Under the pieces are notes generated by a model. That model ran no database searches. It worked only from the letters and a program-made list of their open reading frames with translations, and had not been told where the DNA came from. DNA of 58,786 nucleotides, from contig JAUMZW010000010.1 of the NCBI GenBank assembly GCA_030527925.1, forward strand, positions 1 through 58,786. Direction: 5' to 3'. Every line of letters begins with the position of its first letter. Position 1 is the first letter of the stretch. Below, piece after piece: positions 41,336 through 51,673 of the stretch. This stretch comes from Streptococcus sp. (GTDB lineage Bacteria; Bacillota; Bacilli; Lactobacillales; Streptococcaceae). The position numbers and the translations under genes are program-made.

Positions 41336-43441
41336 TTAGTTTTCATCTGTGCTAGCTTCAGAGATTTTAATTTTATTATCTTCTAATGTTGCTTGTAAAG
41401 CCTTAGCTTCAGGATGATCTAGATAGAAGTCGGTGATATTGTCTCTAATTTCTTGTTCAACGACACGTCTGAGTGGTCGTACTCCCATTGTCTTATCATA
41501 TCCTTCTTCAATTAGTTTATCTTTAACTTCAGGAGAAACTTCCAAGTGAATACCTTTTTTAGATATTGTTTGATTTACTTCTGATAACATGAGTTCTACA
41601 ATCTCTTTTAAATCCTCCTTAGTTAATTGTGAAAATTCAATAACAGCATTGAAACGATTTAAGAATTCTGGTCTAAAATATGGTGCGATTCTATCCATGA
41701 TAGGAACATCATTTTCTTTATTTTCATCGAAATGACCAAATCCAGCATTTGATGTAGCAATAATAACAGTATTTTTGAAGTTAACGGTGTTACCTTGACC
41801 ATCAGTTAAGCGACCATCATCTAAAACTTGAAGAAGTAGTGTGATAACTTGAGGGTCAGCTTTTTCAATTTCATCAAGTAGAATAATTGAATATGGGTTG
41901 CGTCTTACTTTTTCTGTTAGGGTATTATTATTGTCATCATATCCTACATATCCAGCTGTAGTACCAATTAATTTAGATACTGCGGTGCGGTCAGAATACT
42001 CAGACATGTCCAATCTAATAATTGAATCTTTTGATCCAAACATATCAAGTGCTAATTGTTTTGCAAGTTCTGTCTTACCAACCCCTGTAGGACCAACAAA
42101 TAAGAAACTACCAATCGGACGGTGTCCATCATCAAATCCAGCTCGATTTCTTCTAATCGCTCTTGATACTGCCTCAACAGCCTTATCTTGTCCTATTACT
42201 TTTGTTGATAGACGTTTACTCATATCTTTAAGGCGCTCAATGTCATTACTTCCCATCTTAGATACTGGAATACCTGTTAGACGTTCAACAGACTCAGCAA
42301 TATCATTTACTGTTGCTGTGGTTTTGTGCTCTTCATGATGCTGACCAATTTGCTTACTTAATTCTTCAATACGTGTTTTTGATTTCAAAGCATTTTCATA
42401 GTCTTGTTTTTCAGCAAACTCTTCTTGTTTTTGTTTTTCTTGTTTAATCTCTTCTTCAATTGATTTGACATCAGTTACAGGATGTTGGGCTGATAAGTGA
42501 GCTGCAGTCATATCAATCAAGTCAATTGCTTTATCAGGTAGACTTCTTTGTGGAATATATTGAATAGAATAGTCAACAGCTGCTTTCAAAACATTGTCTG
42601 GTAGAAGAACATTATGGTGTTTTTCATATAAATCCCTAATGCCTAATAAAATATTGAATGTATCTTGTGCACTTGGTGCAAGTACTTTAACTTCATTAAA
42701 ACGTCTTGCAAGAGCGGCGTTTTTTAAGATTGTGTTACGATATTCATCTTGTGTAGTAGCGCCAATGACAGTGATTTCTCCTCTAGAAAGGGCAGGTTTT
42801 AAGATGTCCGCCAATCCTTTTGATCCACCTTCACCTGTTGAACCAGCTCCTAAAATTTGGTGAATTTCATCAAAGAATAAGATAATGTTTCCAGCTTGTT
42901 TAACATCATTGACCAAATTTTGAATATTTTCCTCAAAGCTTCCACGATATTGTGTTCCAGCTTCTAAACCAGAAATATCAATTGAAATGATCTCTTTATT
43001 TTTAATTGATGCAGGAACATCACCATTAACAATAGCTTGGGCTAAACCTTCGACAACAGCAGTTTTACCAACACCAGCATCACCAACTAAAACAGGGTTA
43101 TTTTTTGTACGTCTTGATAAAATTTCAGCTGTTTCTTGAATTTCTTTATTACGTCCGATGACTGGGTCAAGTTCATGTTGTCTAGCTTTTTCAGTAAGAT
43201 TAGTACCTAATTTTGTTAATATACTATCTTTTGATACCTTTTTAGTATCTTGATGTTGTTCAGCATTGTTTGTAGGAAGTTGTCCTGTTTGTCTATAATG
43301 TAGGAATTCCTCAGGTGTTACTTCACGTCCATTAATAAGATAGCGTTTAGATTCTGTATTAAAACCTTGCATATTCCCCATTAATTGATTAAAAATATCA
43401 TCCATGTTTCCAAATCCATTAGTTCCAAAATTATTTGCCAT
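41336..43441 (-). CDS. clpL: ATP-dependent chaperone ClpL
   Basis: 701 residues, the size of pneumococcal ClpL. A short N-terminal region rich in N, G, F and Q (residues 1-30) replaces the usual Clp N-domain; the [20 protein letters not shown] segment follows. First AAA module: Walker A GDAGVGKT (120-127), [15 protein letters not shown] short middle coiled coil with charged repeats. Second module: [16 protein letters not shown] and [13 protein letters not shown]. The ClpP-binding tripeptide loop is not evident, in line with a chaperone rather than a protease partner. A CtsR operator precedes its promoter, so it should respond to heat. Confidence 0.93.
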   Translation of the reverse strand: MANNFGTNGFGNMDDIFNQLMGNMQGFNTESKRYLINGREVTPEEFLHYRQTGQLPTNNAEQHQDTKKVSKDSILTKLGTNLTEKARQHELDPVIGRNKEIQETAEILSRRTKNNPVLVGDAGVGKTAVVEGLAQAIVNGDVPASIKNKEIISIDISGLEAGTQYRGSFEENIQNLVNDVKQAGNIILFFDEIHQILGAGSTGEGGSKGLADILKPALSRGEITVIGATTQDEYRNTILKNAALARRFNEVKVLAPSAQDTFNILLGIRDLYEKHHNVLLPDNVLKAAVDYSIQYIPQRSLPDKAIDLIDMTAAHLSAQHPVTDVKSIEEEIKQEKQKQEEFAEKQDYENALKSKTRIEELSKQIGQHHEEHKTTATVNDIAESVERLTGIPVSKMGSNDIERLKDMSKRLSTKVIGQDKAVEAVSRAIRRNRAGFDDGHRPIGSFLFVGPTGVGKTELAKQLALDMFGSKDSIIRLDMSEYSDRTAVSKLIGTTAGYVGYDDNNNTLTEKVRRNPYSIILLDEIEKADPQVITLLLQVLDDGRLTDGQGNTVNFKNTVIIATSNAGFGHFDENKENDVPIMDRIAPYFRPEFLNRFNAVIEFSQLTKEDLKEIVELMLSEVNQTISKKGIHLEVSPEVKDKLIEEGYDKTMGVRPLRRVVEQEIRDNITDFYLDHPEAKALQATLEDNKIKISEASTDEN

Positions 43442-43509
43442 ATTAATTACCTCTTCATTATCAAATCTTATAAAGTTTTTATTATTACTAATAATTTCTT
43501 TATATGTCT

Positions 43510-43538
43510 ATTATAGTCAAATGGTCAGACAATGTCAA
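43510..43538 (-). promoter_or_regulatory. clpL promoter
   Basis: On the minus strand TTGACA (plus 43533-43538), 17-bp spacer, TATAAT (plus 43510-43515): a consensus promoter 69 bp before the clpL ATG. Confidence 0.85.
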
Positions 43539-43545
43539 TAGATTT

Positions 43546-43562
43546 TTTGACTTTTTTTGACC
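43546..43562 (-). promoter_or_regulatory. CtsR operator upstream of clpL
   Basis: Minus strand GGTCAAA-AAA-AGTCAAA, a full 7-3-7 match to the CtsR heptad repeat (RGTCAAANANRGTCAAA), immediately upstream of the -35. A second pair of imperfect half-sites (AGTCAAA, GGTCAGA on the plus strand, 43516-43530) lies within the promoter spacer. Confidence 0.8.
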
Positions 43563-43625
43563 TTTTTTATAAAAAATAGCAAATCCTTTAAAACCGACAT
43601 TTTTATCGCTTTTTAGTCTAATTGA

Positions 43626-43634
43626 TGATAAAAT
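43626..43634 (+). promoter_or_regulatory. Promoter of the mevalonate operon, extended -10
   Basis: TGATAAAAT, with a start near 43641 and a short leader before the mvk ATG at 43667. The -35 is poor. Confidence 0.5.
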
Positions 43635-43666
43635 AATAGAGGATATTTCACAGTAGAAAGTAAAAA

Positions 43667-44545
43667 ATGAGTAATAAAATTGGTAATGGATATGGTCATA
43701 GCAAGATTATCCTTATTGGTGAGCATTCGGTTGTCTATGGTTATCCTGCAATTGCACTTCCTTTAAAAAATATTAATATTTTATGTCATATAAAAAAGGG
43801 TGATAAGTCTTTAAGATTTGACTTATCAGATCCAGTTTCAACAGCTTTATATACCAGTTTGGAAAGTTTAAATCAAAAAGACGCTTGTCTTGAGTACTCA
43901 ATCTGTTCGGAGATTCCACAACGCCGTGGAATGGGTTCATCAGCAGCAGTTGCTATTGCGGTGATTAGAGCAGTTTATGATTATTTTGGAAAAACAATTA
44001 GTGATTTTGAGTTAGAAAAATTGGTCAATCAGTCAGAAATTGCTGCTCATGGAAACCCAAGTGGTTTAGACGCAAAAACTTGTTTAAGCGATGTCCCTAT
44101 AAAATATATTAGAAATATTGGTTTTAAGTCTTTAGAATTTTCTTTAGATGCTTATTTAATTATCGCTGATTCAGGGATTTATGGCAAAACAAGTCAAGCA
44201 GTTGACTTAGTTGCTCAGAATGAGTTAATTAACCGACCTTATTTAAAAGAACTAGGGCAATTGACCGAAAAAGTAGAATCTGCAATAAAAACTCATTCTT
44301 TAGAAGAATTAGGTCATCTTTTTGACAAGGCTCATAAAAATTTGGAAAAAATTGGAGTTTCGATACCTGAAATTAATATTTTGGTTGAAGAGTCACGAAA
44401 ATCTGGAGCTTTAGGAGCAAAAATGAGCGGTGGCGGATTAGGTGGTTGCATTATTGCTTTAGCAAAAACCTATGAAGAGGCAAAAACAATAGCAAGTCAT
44501 TTAGAAGAGAAGGGCGCTTTAAAAACATGGATAGAAAAAGTGTAG
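43667..44545 (+). CDS. mvk: Mevalonate kinase
   Basis: 292-residue GHMP kinase making mevalonate 5-phosphate, first of three kinase steps to isopentenyl diphosphate. GEHSVVYGYPAIALPL is the family N-terminal signature; PQRRGMGSSAAVAIAVIRA is the glycine-rich ATP loop; SGALGAKMSGGGLGGCIIAL is motif 3. It leads mvk-mvaD-pmk-fni, each overlapping the next, which implies tight co-translation. The upstream genes of the pathway (HMG-CoA synthase and reductase) are not in the window. Confidence 0.95.
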   Translation: MSNKIGNGYGHSKIILIGEHSVVYGYPAIALPLKNINILCHIKKGDKSLRFDLSDPVSTALYTSLESLNQKDACLEYSICSEIPQRRGMGSSAAVAIAVIRAVYDYFGKTISDFELEKLVNQSEIAAHGNPSGLDAKTCLSDVPIKYIRNIGFKSLEFSLDAYLIIADSGIYGKTSQAVDLVAQNELINRPYLKELGQLTEKVESAIKTHSLEELGHLFDKAHKNLEKIGVSIPEINILVEESRKSGALGAKMSGGGLGGCIIALAKTYEEAKTIASHLEEKGALKTWIEKV

Positions 44546-45463
44546 TGGTAAAATCTTACGCTAATATTGCGATTATAAAATATTGGGGAAAAGAAGATGC
44601 AACTTTGATGATTCCATCAACAAGTAGTATATCGTTAACATTAGAAAACATGTATACGGAAACATGTTTGACTTTATTATCTGATAATGCTAGTTCAGAT
44701 GAATTTTATATAAATGGTGAGCGTCAAAATGAGTTTGAACATCAAAAAATGACACAAATTTTGGACCGTTTTCGAGGAGATAAACGGGCTTTTGTTAAAA
44801 TTGAAACAACTAATAATATGCCTACTGCAGCAGGATTATCCTCAAGTTCAAGTGGTTTATCTGCCCTTATAAAGGCTTGTAATGAATTTTATCAGCTCAA
44901 TTTATCTGTAGAAGAATTAGCCCAGACTGCAAAATACGCTTCTGGTTCTTCAAGTCGTTCTTTTTTTGGACCCGTGGCAGCATGGGATAAGAATACAGAT
45001 AATATTTTTAAAGTTAACACAGATTTAAAAATGGCTATGATTATGATTGTATTAAATAATCAGAAAAAGCCTATATCCAGCCGTGAAGGAATGAAACGTG
45101 CTGTTGAAACTTCACCTTATTTTAATGAGTGGGTTAAACAGTCAGAAGAAGATTACATCGATATGTTAACTTATTTAAAAGCCAATGATTTTGAAAAAGT
45201 TGGTCAATTGACTGAAAAAAATGCCTTAAATATGCACAAAACAAATCAAACTTCAACTCCACCATTTGATTATTTAACAGATGAAACTTATCGAACTCTT
45301 GACAAAATTAAAGAATTGCGAAAAGAAGGGTTTAGGTGTTATTTTACAATGGATGCAGGACCTAATGTCAAAGTACTTTGTTTAGAAGAAGACTTGGATG
45401 ACCTATCAACTAGACTTAGTAAAGAATATCAGATAATTATCTCTAAGACAAAGGAATTTAAAG

Positions 45464-45471
<8 letters not shown>
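44527..45471 (+). CDS. mvaD: Diphosphomevalonate decarboxylase
   Basis: 314-residue GHMP-family enzyme converting diphosphomevalonate to isopentenyl diphosphate with ATP. YANIAIIKYWGKEDATLMIPSTSSISLTL near the N-terminus is diagnostic; TNNMPTAAGLSSSSSGLSAL is the ATP loop; the catalytic Asp region AMDAGPNVKVL-like sequence is late (TMDAGPNVK). The start at 44527 overlaps mvk by 19 bp, and the protein N-terminus fits the family. Confidence 0.95.
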
Positions 45472-47451
<1,980 letters not shown>

Positions 47452-47453
<2 letters not shown>

Positions 47454-47490
47454 AAATAGGTAGCTCTTAATAGATCTACCTATTTTTATG
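47452..47490. terminator. Bidirectional terminator between fni and the HlyIII gene
   Basis: 12-bp stem AAAAATAGGTAG (47452-47463) with CTACCTATTTTT (47476-47487), A and T runs on both sides. Confidence 0.85.
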
Positions 47491-48145
47491 GAATCATGTA
47501 GTATACAATACCAAGGTATTGTAAGATTGAAGCAACTAAAATAAAGAGATGCCAAATCATATGAAAATATGGTTTTTTCTTTGCATAGAAAATTGCACCA
47601 ACACTATAAGATAAACCTCCAAGAAGCATTAAGGTCCAAAATTTATAGTCTGTTTTAGTAATAATGACTGGTATGATAAAAATAACTAACCATCCCATAA
47701 AGAGGTAAAGAAAAAGACTAAATTTTTCATTTATTTTTTTGGCAAATATCTTATATAGTATACCAAAAATTGTTGTTCCCCATTGTAGTATAATTATAAT
47801 GTAACCTAGCCAACCACCTACTAATGATAAAGCTACAGGAGTATAACTTCCAGCAATAGCAATATATATCATGCTGTGGTCAATAATACGAAGAACATAT
47901 TTTTGGGGTGAGTGGTATTGCATACTATGGTAGATTGCTGAGGACAAAAACATGAGAAATAAACTAATGATAAAAATTGATACACCAATTGAATCTGTTA
48001 ATCCATGACGATTAAAACTAAAAATAGATGTAATCGGAAGTAAAATCAGCATTAGAAGGGCACCAATGGCGTGAGTGACACTGTTTGCAACCTCTTCACC
48101 AAAAGATAATTGCTTACTTAATTTAAGAGTGTGTGTGCTATTCAT
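47486..48145 (-). CDS. Hemolysin III family (PAQR/YqfA) membrane protein
   Basis: 219 residues, seven predicted membrane helices. The PAQR family metal site is visible: SSAIYHSMQYHSP, RIIDHSMIYIAIAGSYTPVAL and a final FHMIWHLFILVASILQYLGI. Bacterial members act in membrane fluidity or lipid homeostasis; the hemolysin name is historical. The start overlaps the DUF1836 gene by 8 bp, so the two form a translationally coupled pair. Confidence 0.88.
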   Translation of the reverse strand: MNSTHTLKLSKQLSFGEEVANSVTHAIGALLMLILLPITSIFSFNRHGLTDSIGVSIFIISLFLMFLSSAIYHSMQYHSPQKYVLRIIDHSMIYIAIAGSYTPVALSLVGGWLGYIIIILQWGTTIFGILYKIFAKKINEKFSLFLYLFMGWLVIFIIPVIITKTDYKFWTLMLLGGLSYSVGAIFYAKKKPYFHMIWHLFILVASILQYLGIVYYMIP

Positions 48146-48578
48146 TTGTTTCTCCTTTTAGATTTAAGACGAGTTGATGTGTTTGATAATATAACTTTAA
48201 AGTCTGACAGGCAGACTGAATGACTTCTGGAATATCATCTTGATGGCTGTTTTTATTCATGCAATTGACAAAATGATTATAAGCTGTCTTTGAATTATTA
48301 TCTTTTGTTAAAATTTGTAGTGTCTGACTAATTTCTTGAATCGAAAAAACATGTTTTAAACTTGTAATAACAATCAATCTAGCAATTTGATTTTTTTTAT
48401 ATTTTTTTTTAAATGGTTTTTCGAGCTGTCCATGTTTAACATAATTGTTTATCATGGAGGCTGTCAAAGACTTATCTTGGTTTGGAATAAACTGATTGAC
48501 ATATAGTAGAACTTGATCTAAGTACAATTCTAATTCAGGTAGTTGATTCCAGGAGGGAAATTGCTTTTGTGAATTCAA
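48138..48578 (-). CDS. DUF1836 protein, probable HTH regulator
   Basis: 146 residues. The order LTASMINNYVKHGQLEKPFKKKYKKNQIARLIVITSLKHVFSIQEI matches DUF1836, proteins with a MerR-like helix-turn-helix. The start is a TTG at 48578; no ATG lies early enough to keep the HTH region, and ribosome binding is weak. A promoter with an inverted repeat over its start site lies just upstream, as expected if the protein controls its own gene and the coupled HlyIII gene. Confidence 0.8.
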   Translation of the reverse strand: MNSQKQFPSWNQLPELELYLDQVLLYVNQFIPNQDKSLTASMINNYVKHGQLEKPFKKKYKKNQIARLIVITSLKHVFSIQEISQTLQILTKDNNSKTAYNHFVNCMNKNSHQDDIPEVIQSACQTLKLYYQTHQLVLNLKGETNE

Positions 48579-48590
48579 ATTTTTAACCCC

Positions 48591-48613
48591 AATCTAGTAT
48601 TGATAACTAGATT
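48591..48613. promoter_or_regulatory. Inverted-repeat operator of the DUF1836-hlyIII pair
   Basis: AATCTAGT-N7-ACTAGATT, perfect 8-bp arms, spanning from the -10 into the transcribed region of the minus-strand promoter. Likely binding site of the DUF1836 protein or another repressor. Confidence 0.6.
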
Positions 48614-48639
48614 ATAAAGTTTTAATAATATAAAGTCAA
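48611..48639 (-). promoter_or_regulatory. Promoter of the DUF1836-hlyIII pair
   Basis: Minus strand TTGACT (plus 48634-48639), 17-bp spacer, TATAAT (plus 48611-48616). Confidence 0.75.
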
Positions 48640-48643
48640 GTAA

Positions 48644-48679
48644 AATAAAAACTCTAGCACAAAAGATTTGCTAGAGTTT
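48644..48679 (-). terminator. lctO terminator
   Basis: 11-bp stem AAACTCTAGCA (48649-48659) with TGCTAGAGTTT (48669-48679), 9-nt loop; T-rich tract follows on the minus strand. Confidence 0.8.
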
Positions 48680-48718
48680 ATGTTAGAGTATCTAGTTTAT
48701 CGAAAGCTTTAAATACTC

Positions 48719-49855
48719 TTAATATAATTTAATTTCATCTGGATTGTAAGGGAAGTCAGGGTTATATGGATTGTGACGAAGTTTGAAGTGACGGATATCT
48801 TCGATAGTTTGAGTACCAGATAATTGCATAACCATTTTTAATTCATCATTAAGCTTTTCAAAGACTTGACGAACTCCTTCGCTACCACCTAAAGCAAGTC
48901 CATAGATTACAGGGCGACCAATAGCAACAAGGTCAGCTCCAGATGCAATTGCTTTGAAGACGTGTTGACCACGACGAATACCTGAATCAAATACAATAGG
49001 AACACGATGGTTTACAGCTTGAGAAACTTCTTGAAGTGAATCGAAAGCAGCAGGACCACCATCAATTTGACGACCTCCATGGTTAGTAACCCAAATACCA
49101 GAAGCACCAGCATCTAAAGAACGCTCTACGTCTTCTGCACATTGTGGACCTTTGACATAAACAGGCAAACCAGAATATTGAGCAATGAATTCAACATCAC
49201 GAGGTGATAGTTTTTGTTTAGCTGATTTATAAACATAATCCATTGTTTTTCCTGCACCATCTGGGAGGTATTCTTGGACAATTGGCATTCCAACAGGGAA
49301 TGTGAATTTGTTACGGGCATCAGTTTCACGGTTACCACCAACAGTAGCATCAGCAGTAAGAACAATTGCTTTATAACCTTCAGCTTTTACACGGTCCATA
49401 ATGTCACGGTTGATACCATCATCTTTACTAAAGTAAAATTGGAACCAGTGTGGTGCTCCATTTAAGGCTTGAGTAATCTCAGGCAAATCAAAAGTTGCAT
49501 AAGAACTTACAGTATATAATGAACCAAACTCAGAAACACCTTTTGCAGAAGCAAGTTCTCCTTGCTCATTTGCAAGTTTATGTGCAGCAACTGGAGCCAT
49601 GATAATTGGTGAAGATAATTTATCACCATCAAATACGTATTCAGTTGATGGGTTTTCAACGTTTTTAAGTGTATGAGGAACAATTAATTTGTGGTTAAAA
49701 GCACGTATATTTTCGCGTAAGGTAAAAGTATCCCCTGCTCCACTAGCGATATAGCCAAAAGCTGCTTTTGGAACAACTTTTTGTGCCATTTTTTCTAATT
49801 CTTCAACGTTAATAAAATCAATATGACCTTCAGCACTGCTTGTTTTAAATGTCAT
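48719..49855 (-). CDS. lctO: L-lactate oxidase LctO
   Basis: 378 residues, FMN-dependent alpha-hydroxyacid oxidase: L-lactate and O2 give pyruvate and H2O2. The flavoprotein core shows AAFGYIASGAGDTFTLRENI, IIMAPVAAHKLANEQGE, HWFQFYFSKD, IVLTADATVGGNRETD, YVKG and the active-site motif WVTNHGGRQIDG with His259 and Arg262. The short-chain oxidase loop and the length agree with Aerococcus and S. iniae lactate oxidases. With SpxB it would recycle excreted lactate to acetate with two H2O2 made. Single gene on the minus strand, ribosome site AAAGGAG, promoter overlapped by a cre-like site. Confidence 0.95.
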   Translation of the reverse strand: MTFKTSSAEGHIDFINVEELEKMAQKVVPKAAFGYIASGAGDTFTLRENIRAFNHKLIVPHTLKNVENPSTEYVFDGDKLSSPIIMAPVAAHKLANEQGELASAKGVSEFGSLYTVSSYATFDLPEITQALNGAPHWFQFYFSKDDGINRDIMDRVKAEGYKAIVLTADATVGGNRETDARNKFTFPVGMPIVQEYLPDGAGKTMDYVYKSAKQKLSPRDVEFIAQYSGLPVYVKGPQCAEDVERSLDAGASGIWVTNHGGRQIDGGPAAFDSLQEVSQAVNHRVPIVFDSGIRRGQHVFKAIASGADLVAIGRPVIYGLALGGSEGVRQVFEKLNDELKMVMQLSGTQTIEDIRHFKLRHNPYNPDFPYNPDEIKLY

Positions 49856-49883
49856 AACAGTTCTCCTTTATTTTTATAGCTGT

Positions 49884-49912
49884 ATTATAACACTTCATAA
49901 ATACGCTTTCAA
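49884..49912 (-). promoter_or_regulatory. lctO promoter
   Basis: Minus strand TTGAAA (plus 49907-49912), 17-bp spacer, TATAAT (plus 49884-49889) with a TG one base upstream. Confidence 0.8.
49898..49911 (-). promoter_or_regulatory. cre-like site over the lctO -35
   Basis: Minus strand TGAAAGCGTATTTA, 12 of 14 with the cre consensus, intact TGAAAGCG half. It covers the -35 and part of the spacer, a position for direct repression by CcpA. Confidence 0.6.
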
Positions 49913-50021
49913 GTATTTTGTTTTAATTTTTTTATATTAATATTTGAAATAGTTAACAATCCTTATTTTTAAAGGATTGTTACTGAACTTATTTTGAAAA
50001 TAAAGTTTGACTATTTTCATT

Positions 50022-50064
50022 TTGTTAAGAAAATCACAACTTTTATATGTTAACAAAATCACAA
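50022..50064. promoter_or_regulatory. Two tandem Rex-like boxes
   Basis: TTGTTA-N6-TCACAA at 50022-50039 and ATGTTA-N6-TCACAA at 50047-50064 match the redox regulator Rex arms TTGTGA-N6-TCACAA at 11 and 10 of 12 positions. They are 25 bp apart, between lctO and the broken luciferase-like gene, and just upstream of the -35 (TTGAAT, 50069-50074) of the latter (-10 TACTAT, 50093-50098). Confidence 0.5.
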
Positions 50065-50131
50065 TTTTTTGAATTATTTTTCTTTATTTTAATACTATAT
50101 AGTGATAAAATGAAAGAAAAAAGGAGTTGGC

Positions 50132-50631
50132 ATGATTGAGTTAGGTATTTCTACATTTGGTGAAACTACATTGTTAGAGGATGGTAGTAAATTCTCTCAT
50201 TTTGAAAGAATTCAACAGCTGTTGGATGAGATAAAACTAGCAGATAAAGTTGGTTTAGATATTTATGGTATAGGCGAACATCATCGTAATGACTTTGCTG
50301 TATCATCTCTTGAAATGATAACAGCAGCAGCCTCATCTATGACAGAAAAAATTACTTTAACAAGTGCAGTTTCTGTATTGTCTTCTAATGATCCAGTTCG
50401 AGTGTTTCAACAATTTTCTACTTTAGATTTATTAACTAAAGGTAGAGCTGAATTAATGGTGGGGCGCGGTTCTTTTAGTGAGTCTTTTCCATTATTTGGC
50501 TATGATTTAAAAGACTATAACGAACTCTTTAAAGAGAAACTTGAACTTTTATTAAAGCTTAATCGCTATCGTAATATTGAATGGTTAGGACACTATACTT
50601 AATATATTAAAGGTAGTGATATTGTTCCTAG
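50132..50631 (+). pseudogene. Luciferase-like (LLM class) flavin oxidoreductase, truncated
   Basis: The N-terminal 156 codons are intact: MIELGISTFGETT, IYGIGEHHRNDFAVSSLEMI, LTSAVSVLSSNDPVRVFQQF and ELMVGRGSFSESFPLFGYDL are typical of the bacterial luciferase-like fold with FMN. A TAA at 50600-50602 stops the frame; the same frame continues briefly as YIKGSDIVPR, which fits the family, and then homology ends near 50631. Full proteins are about twice as long. So the gene suffered a nonsense change and was cut by the island that begins here. Ribosome site AAGGAG. Confidence 0.8.
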
Positions 50632-50717
50632 AAATGTAATTCACAAATTTGATACAAAAATCCTTCAACTAACCTTTGAAATTCGCTTTTTTAAAAGACT
50701 TTTATCAATGAATGCTT

Positions 50718-50752
50718 CTCTAATTCAAGATGTTTTATCTTGGATTTTTTAT
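50718..50752 (+). terminator. Possible terminator at the island's left edge
   Basis: AATTCAAG with CTTGGATT around an 8-nt loop (one mismatch-type pair), then a long T run. I see no gene between 50632 and 50853. Confidence 0.4.
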
Positions 50753-50798
50753 TTTTAAGGGGGTATCAAAAATTTTAGAGGGGTGTGTTGTTGTATCA

Positions 50799-50826
50799 GG
50801 CTAATTTAGCCAACTCATGGTATACT
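50799..50826 (+). promoter_or_regulatory. Promoter and palindromic operator of the zeta-type gene
   Basis: GGCTAA-T-TTAGCC (50799-50811), a perfect 13-bp inverted repeat, is followed by the extended -10 TGGTATACT (50818-50826). The -35 is not clear; the palindrome sits in its place and could be an operator. Confidence 0.5.
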
Positions 50827-50853
50827 AGTTAGTAAGGAAAATAGGAGAAGGCT

Positions 50854-51518
50854 ATCGATAAGTATTTGGAGTTTGCAAAGTCGAATCGTGAACTGTTTAT
50901 TTAAAAATTGACTAGGAACGTCAATGCAGACGAAGAACGAGATGCTGCATTTATGGCTGGAAGTCCTGGTGCTGGAAAAACAGAGGTTGCCCTAGGCTTG
51001 GCGGATAATTACACCAATCACACGATTATTGATGCGGATGCTTTTCGTGTTAAGTTTCCAGACTATGATGGTAGTAACTCTAGCCTCTTTCAAAAAGCTT
51101 CTTCGTGGTTAGTAGACCAGTCGTTCAAGTATGCAGTAGAGAACGGCTATTCCTTTATTTTAGATGCCACCTTTGCTGTTTTAAGTGCGGAGAAGAGTAT
51201 CATCAGAGCTTTGAAAAAGGGCTATCACGTCACTTTATTTTATGTCTATCAAGATCCTAGAATTGCTTGGCAGTTTACCAAAGAGCGAGAGCTTTCTGAG
51301 GGCAGACGAGTTCCCAAAGAAACTTTTATTAATGTTTCTTTAAATCTAGAGAAAATATTGATAAGGTGAAGGAACGACATCTCGAGGTGATGCTTCACAT
51401 CATCATTAAGGACTATCAAAATAATATTTCAGAAGTACATTATGATGCAGATAACATTAACCTTGTACTCCCACAAGTCTACACTAAAGAACAATTGGAG
51501 GAAGAATTAAATGACTGA
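50854..51518 (+). pseudogene. Zeta-toxin-family kinase, inactivated
   Basis: Zeta toxins are small P-loop kinases that phosphorylate UDP-sugars needed for the wall. The reading frame opens at IDKYLEFAKSNRELFI, meets a TAA at 50902-50904, then continues KLTRNVNADEERDAAFMAGSPGAGKTE with the Walker A motif GSPGAGKT and later IIDADAFR. Near 51346 a base is missing (AATCTAGAG, expected an extra T), after which the frame continues RENIDKVKERH to the TGA at 51516. The best ribosome site (AGGAG) precedes ATC at 50854, so the start codon too may be lost. Without repair only the middle part is readable (TTG 50908 to 51369). Confidence 0.75.
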
Positions 51519-51669
51519 AAAAGAACAAGTCAAACAAATCGTTGATAAATACAATAAAAGTATTGCGAAGCTTTCACAAAATGCTACAGCGAAAGAATTT
51601 AAATTTGTCATGAAGCATATCGCCCAAGAAGCCAATAAGCGTCAACGTAAGATAGCAGGGTTGGAGTAA
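51511..51669 (+). CDS. 52-residue protein following the zeta-type gene
   Basis: Starts at the ATG at 51511 within the last bases of the zeta frame (8-bp overlap) with GGAGGAAG in front. The protein is short, charged and helical (TEKEQVKQIVDKYNKSIAKL, then FKFVMKHIAQEANKRQRKI). It is intact although the toxin is broken. Position and size would suit an antitoxin or accessory protein for the kinase, though usual epsilon antitoxins lie upstream. I know no family for it. Confidence 0.6.
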   Translation: MTEKEQVKQIVDKYNKSIAKLSQNATAKEFKFVMKHIAQEANKRQRKIAGLE

Positions 51670-51673
51670 TCAA

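Noticed and set aside
41898..42863. Two plus-strand frames of 146 and 89 codons inside clpL
   Set aside because: They lie opposite the conserved AAA modules; composition is that of an antisense shadow and no start signals are present.
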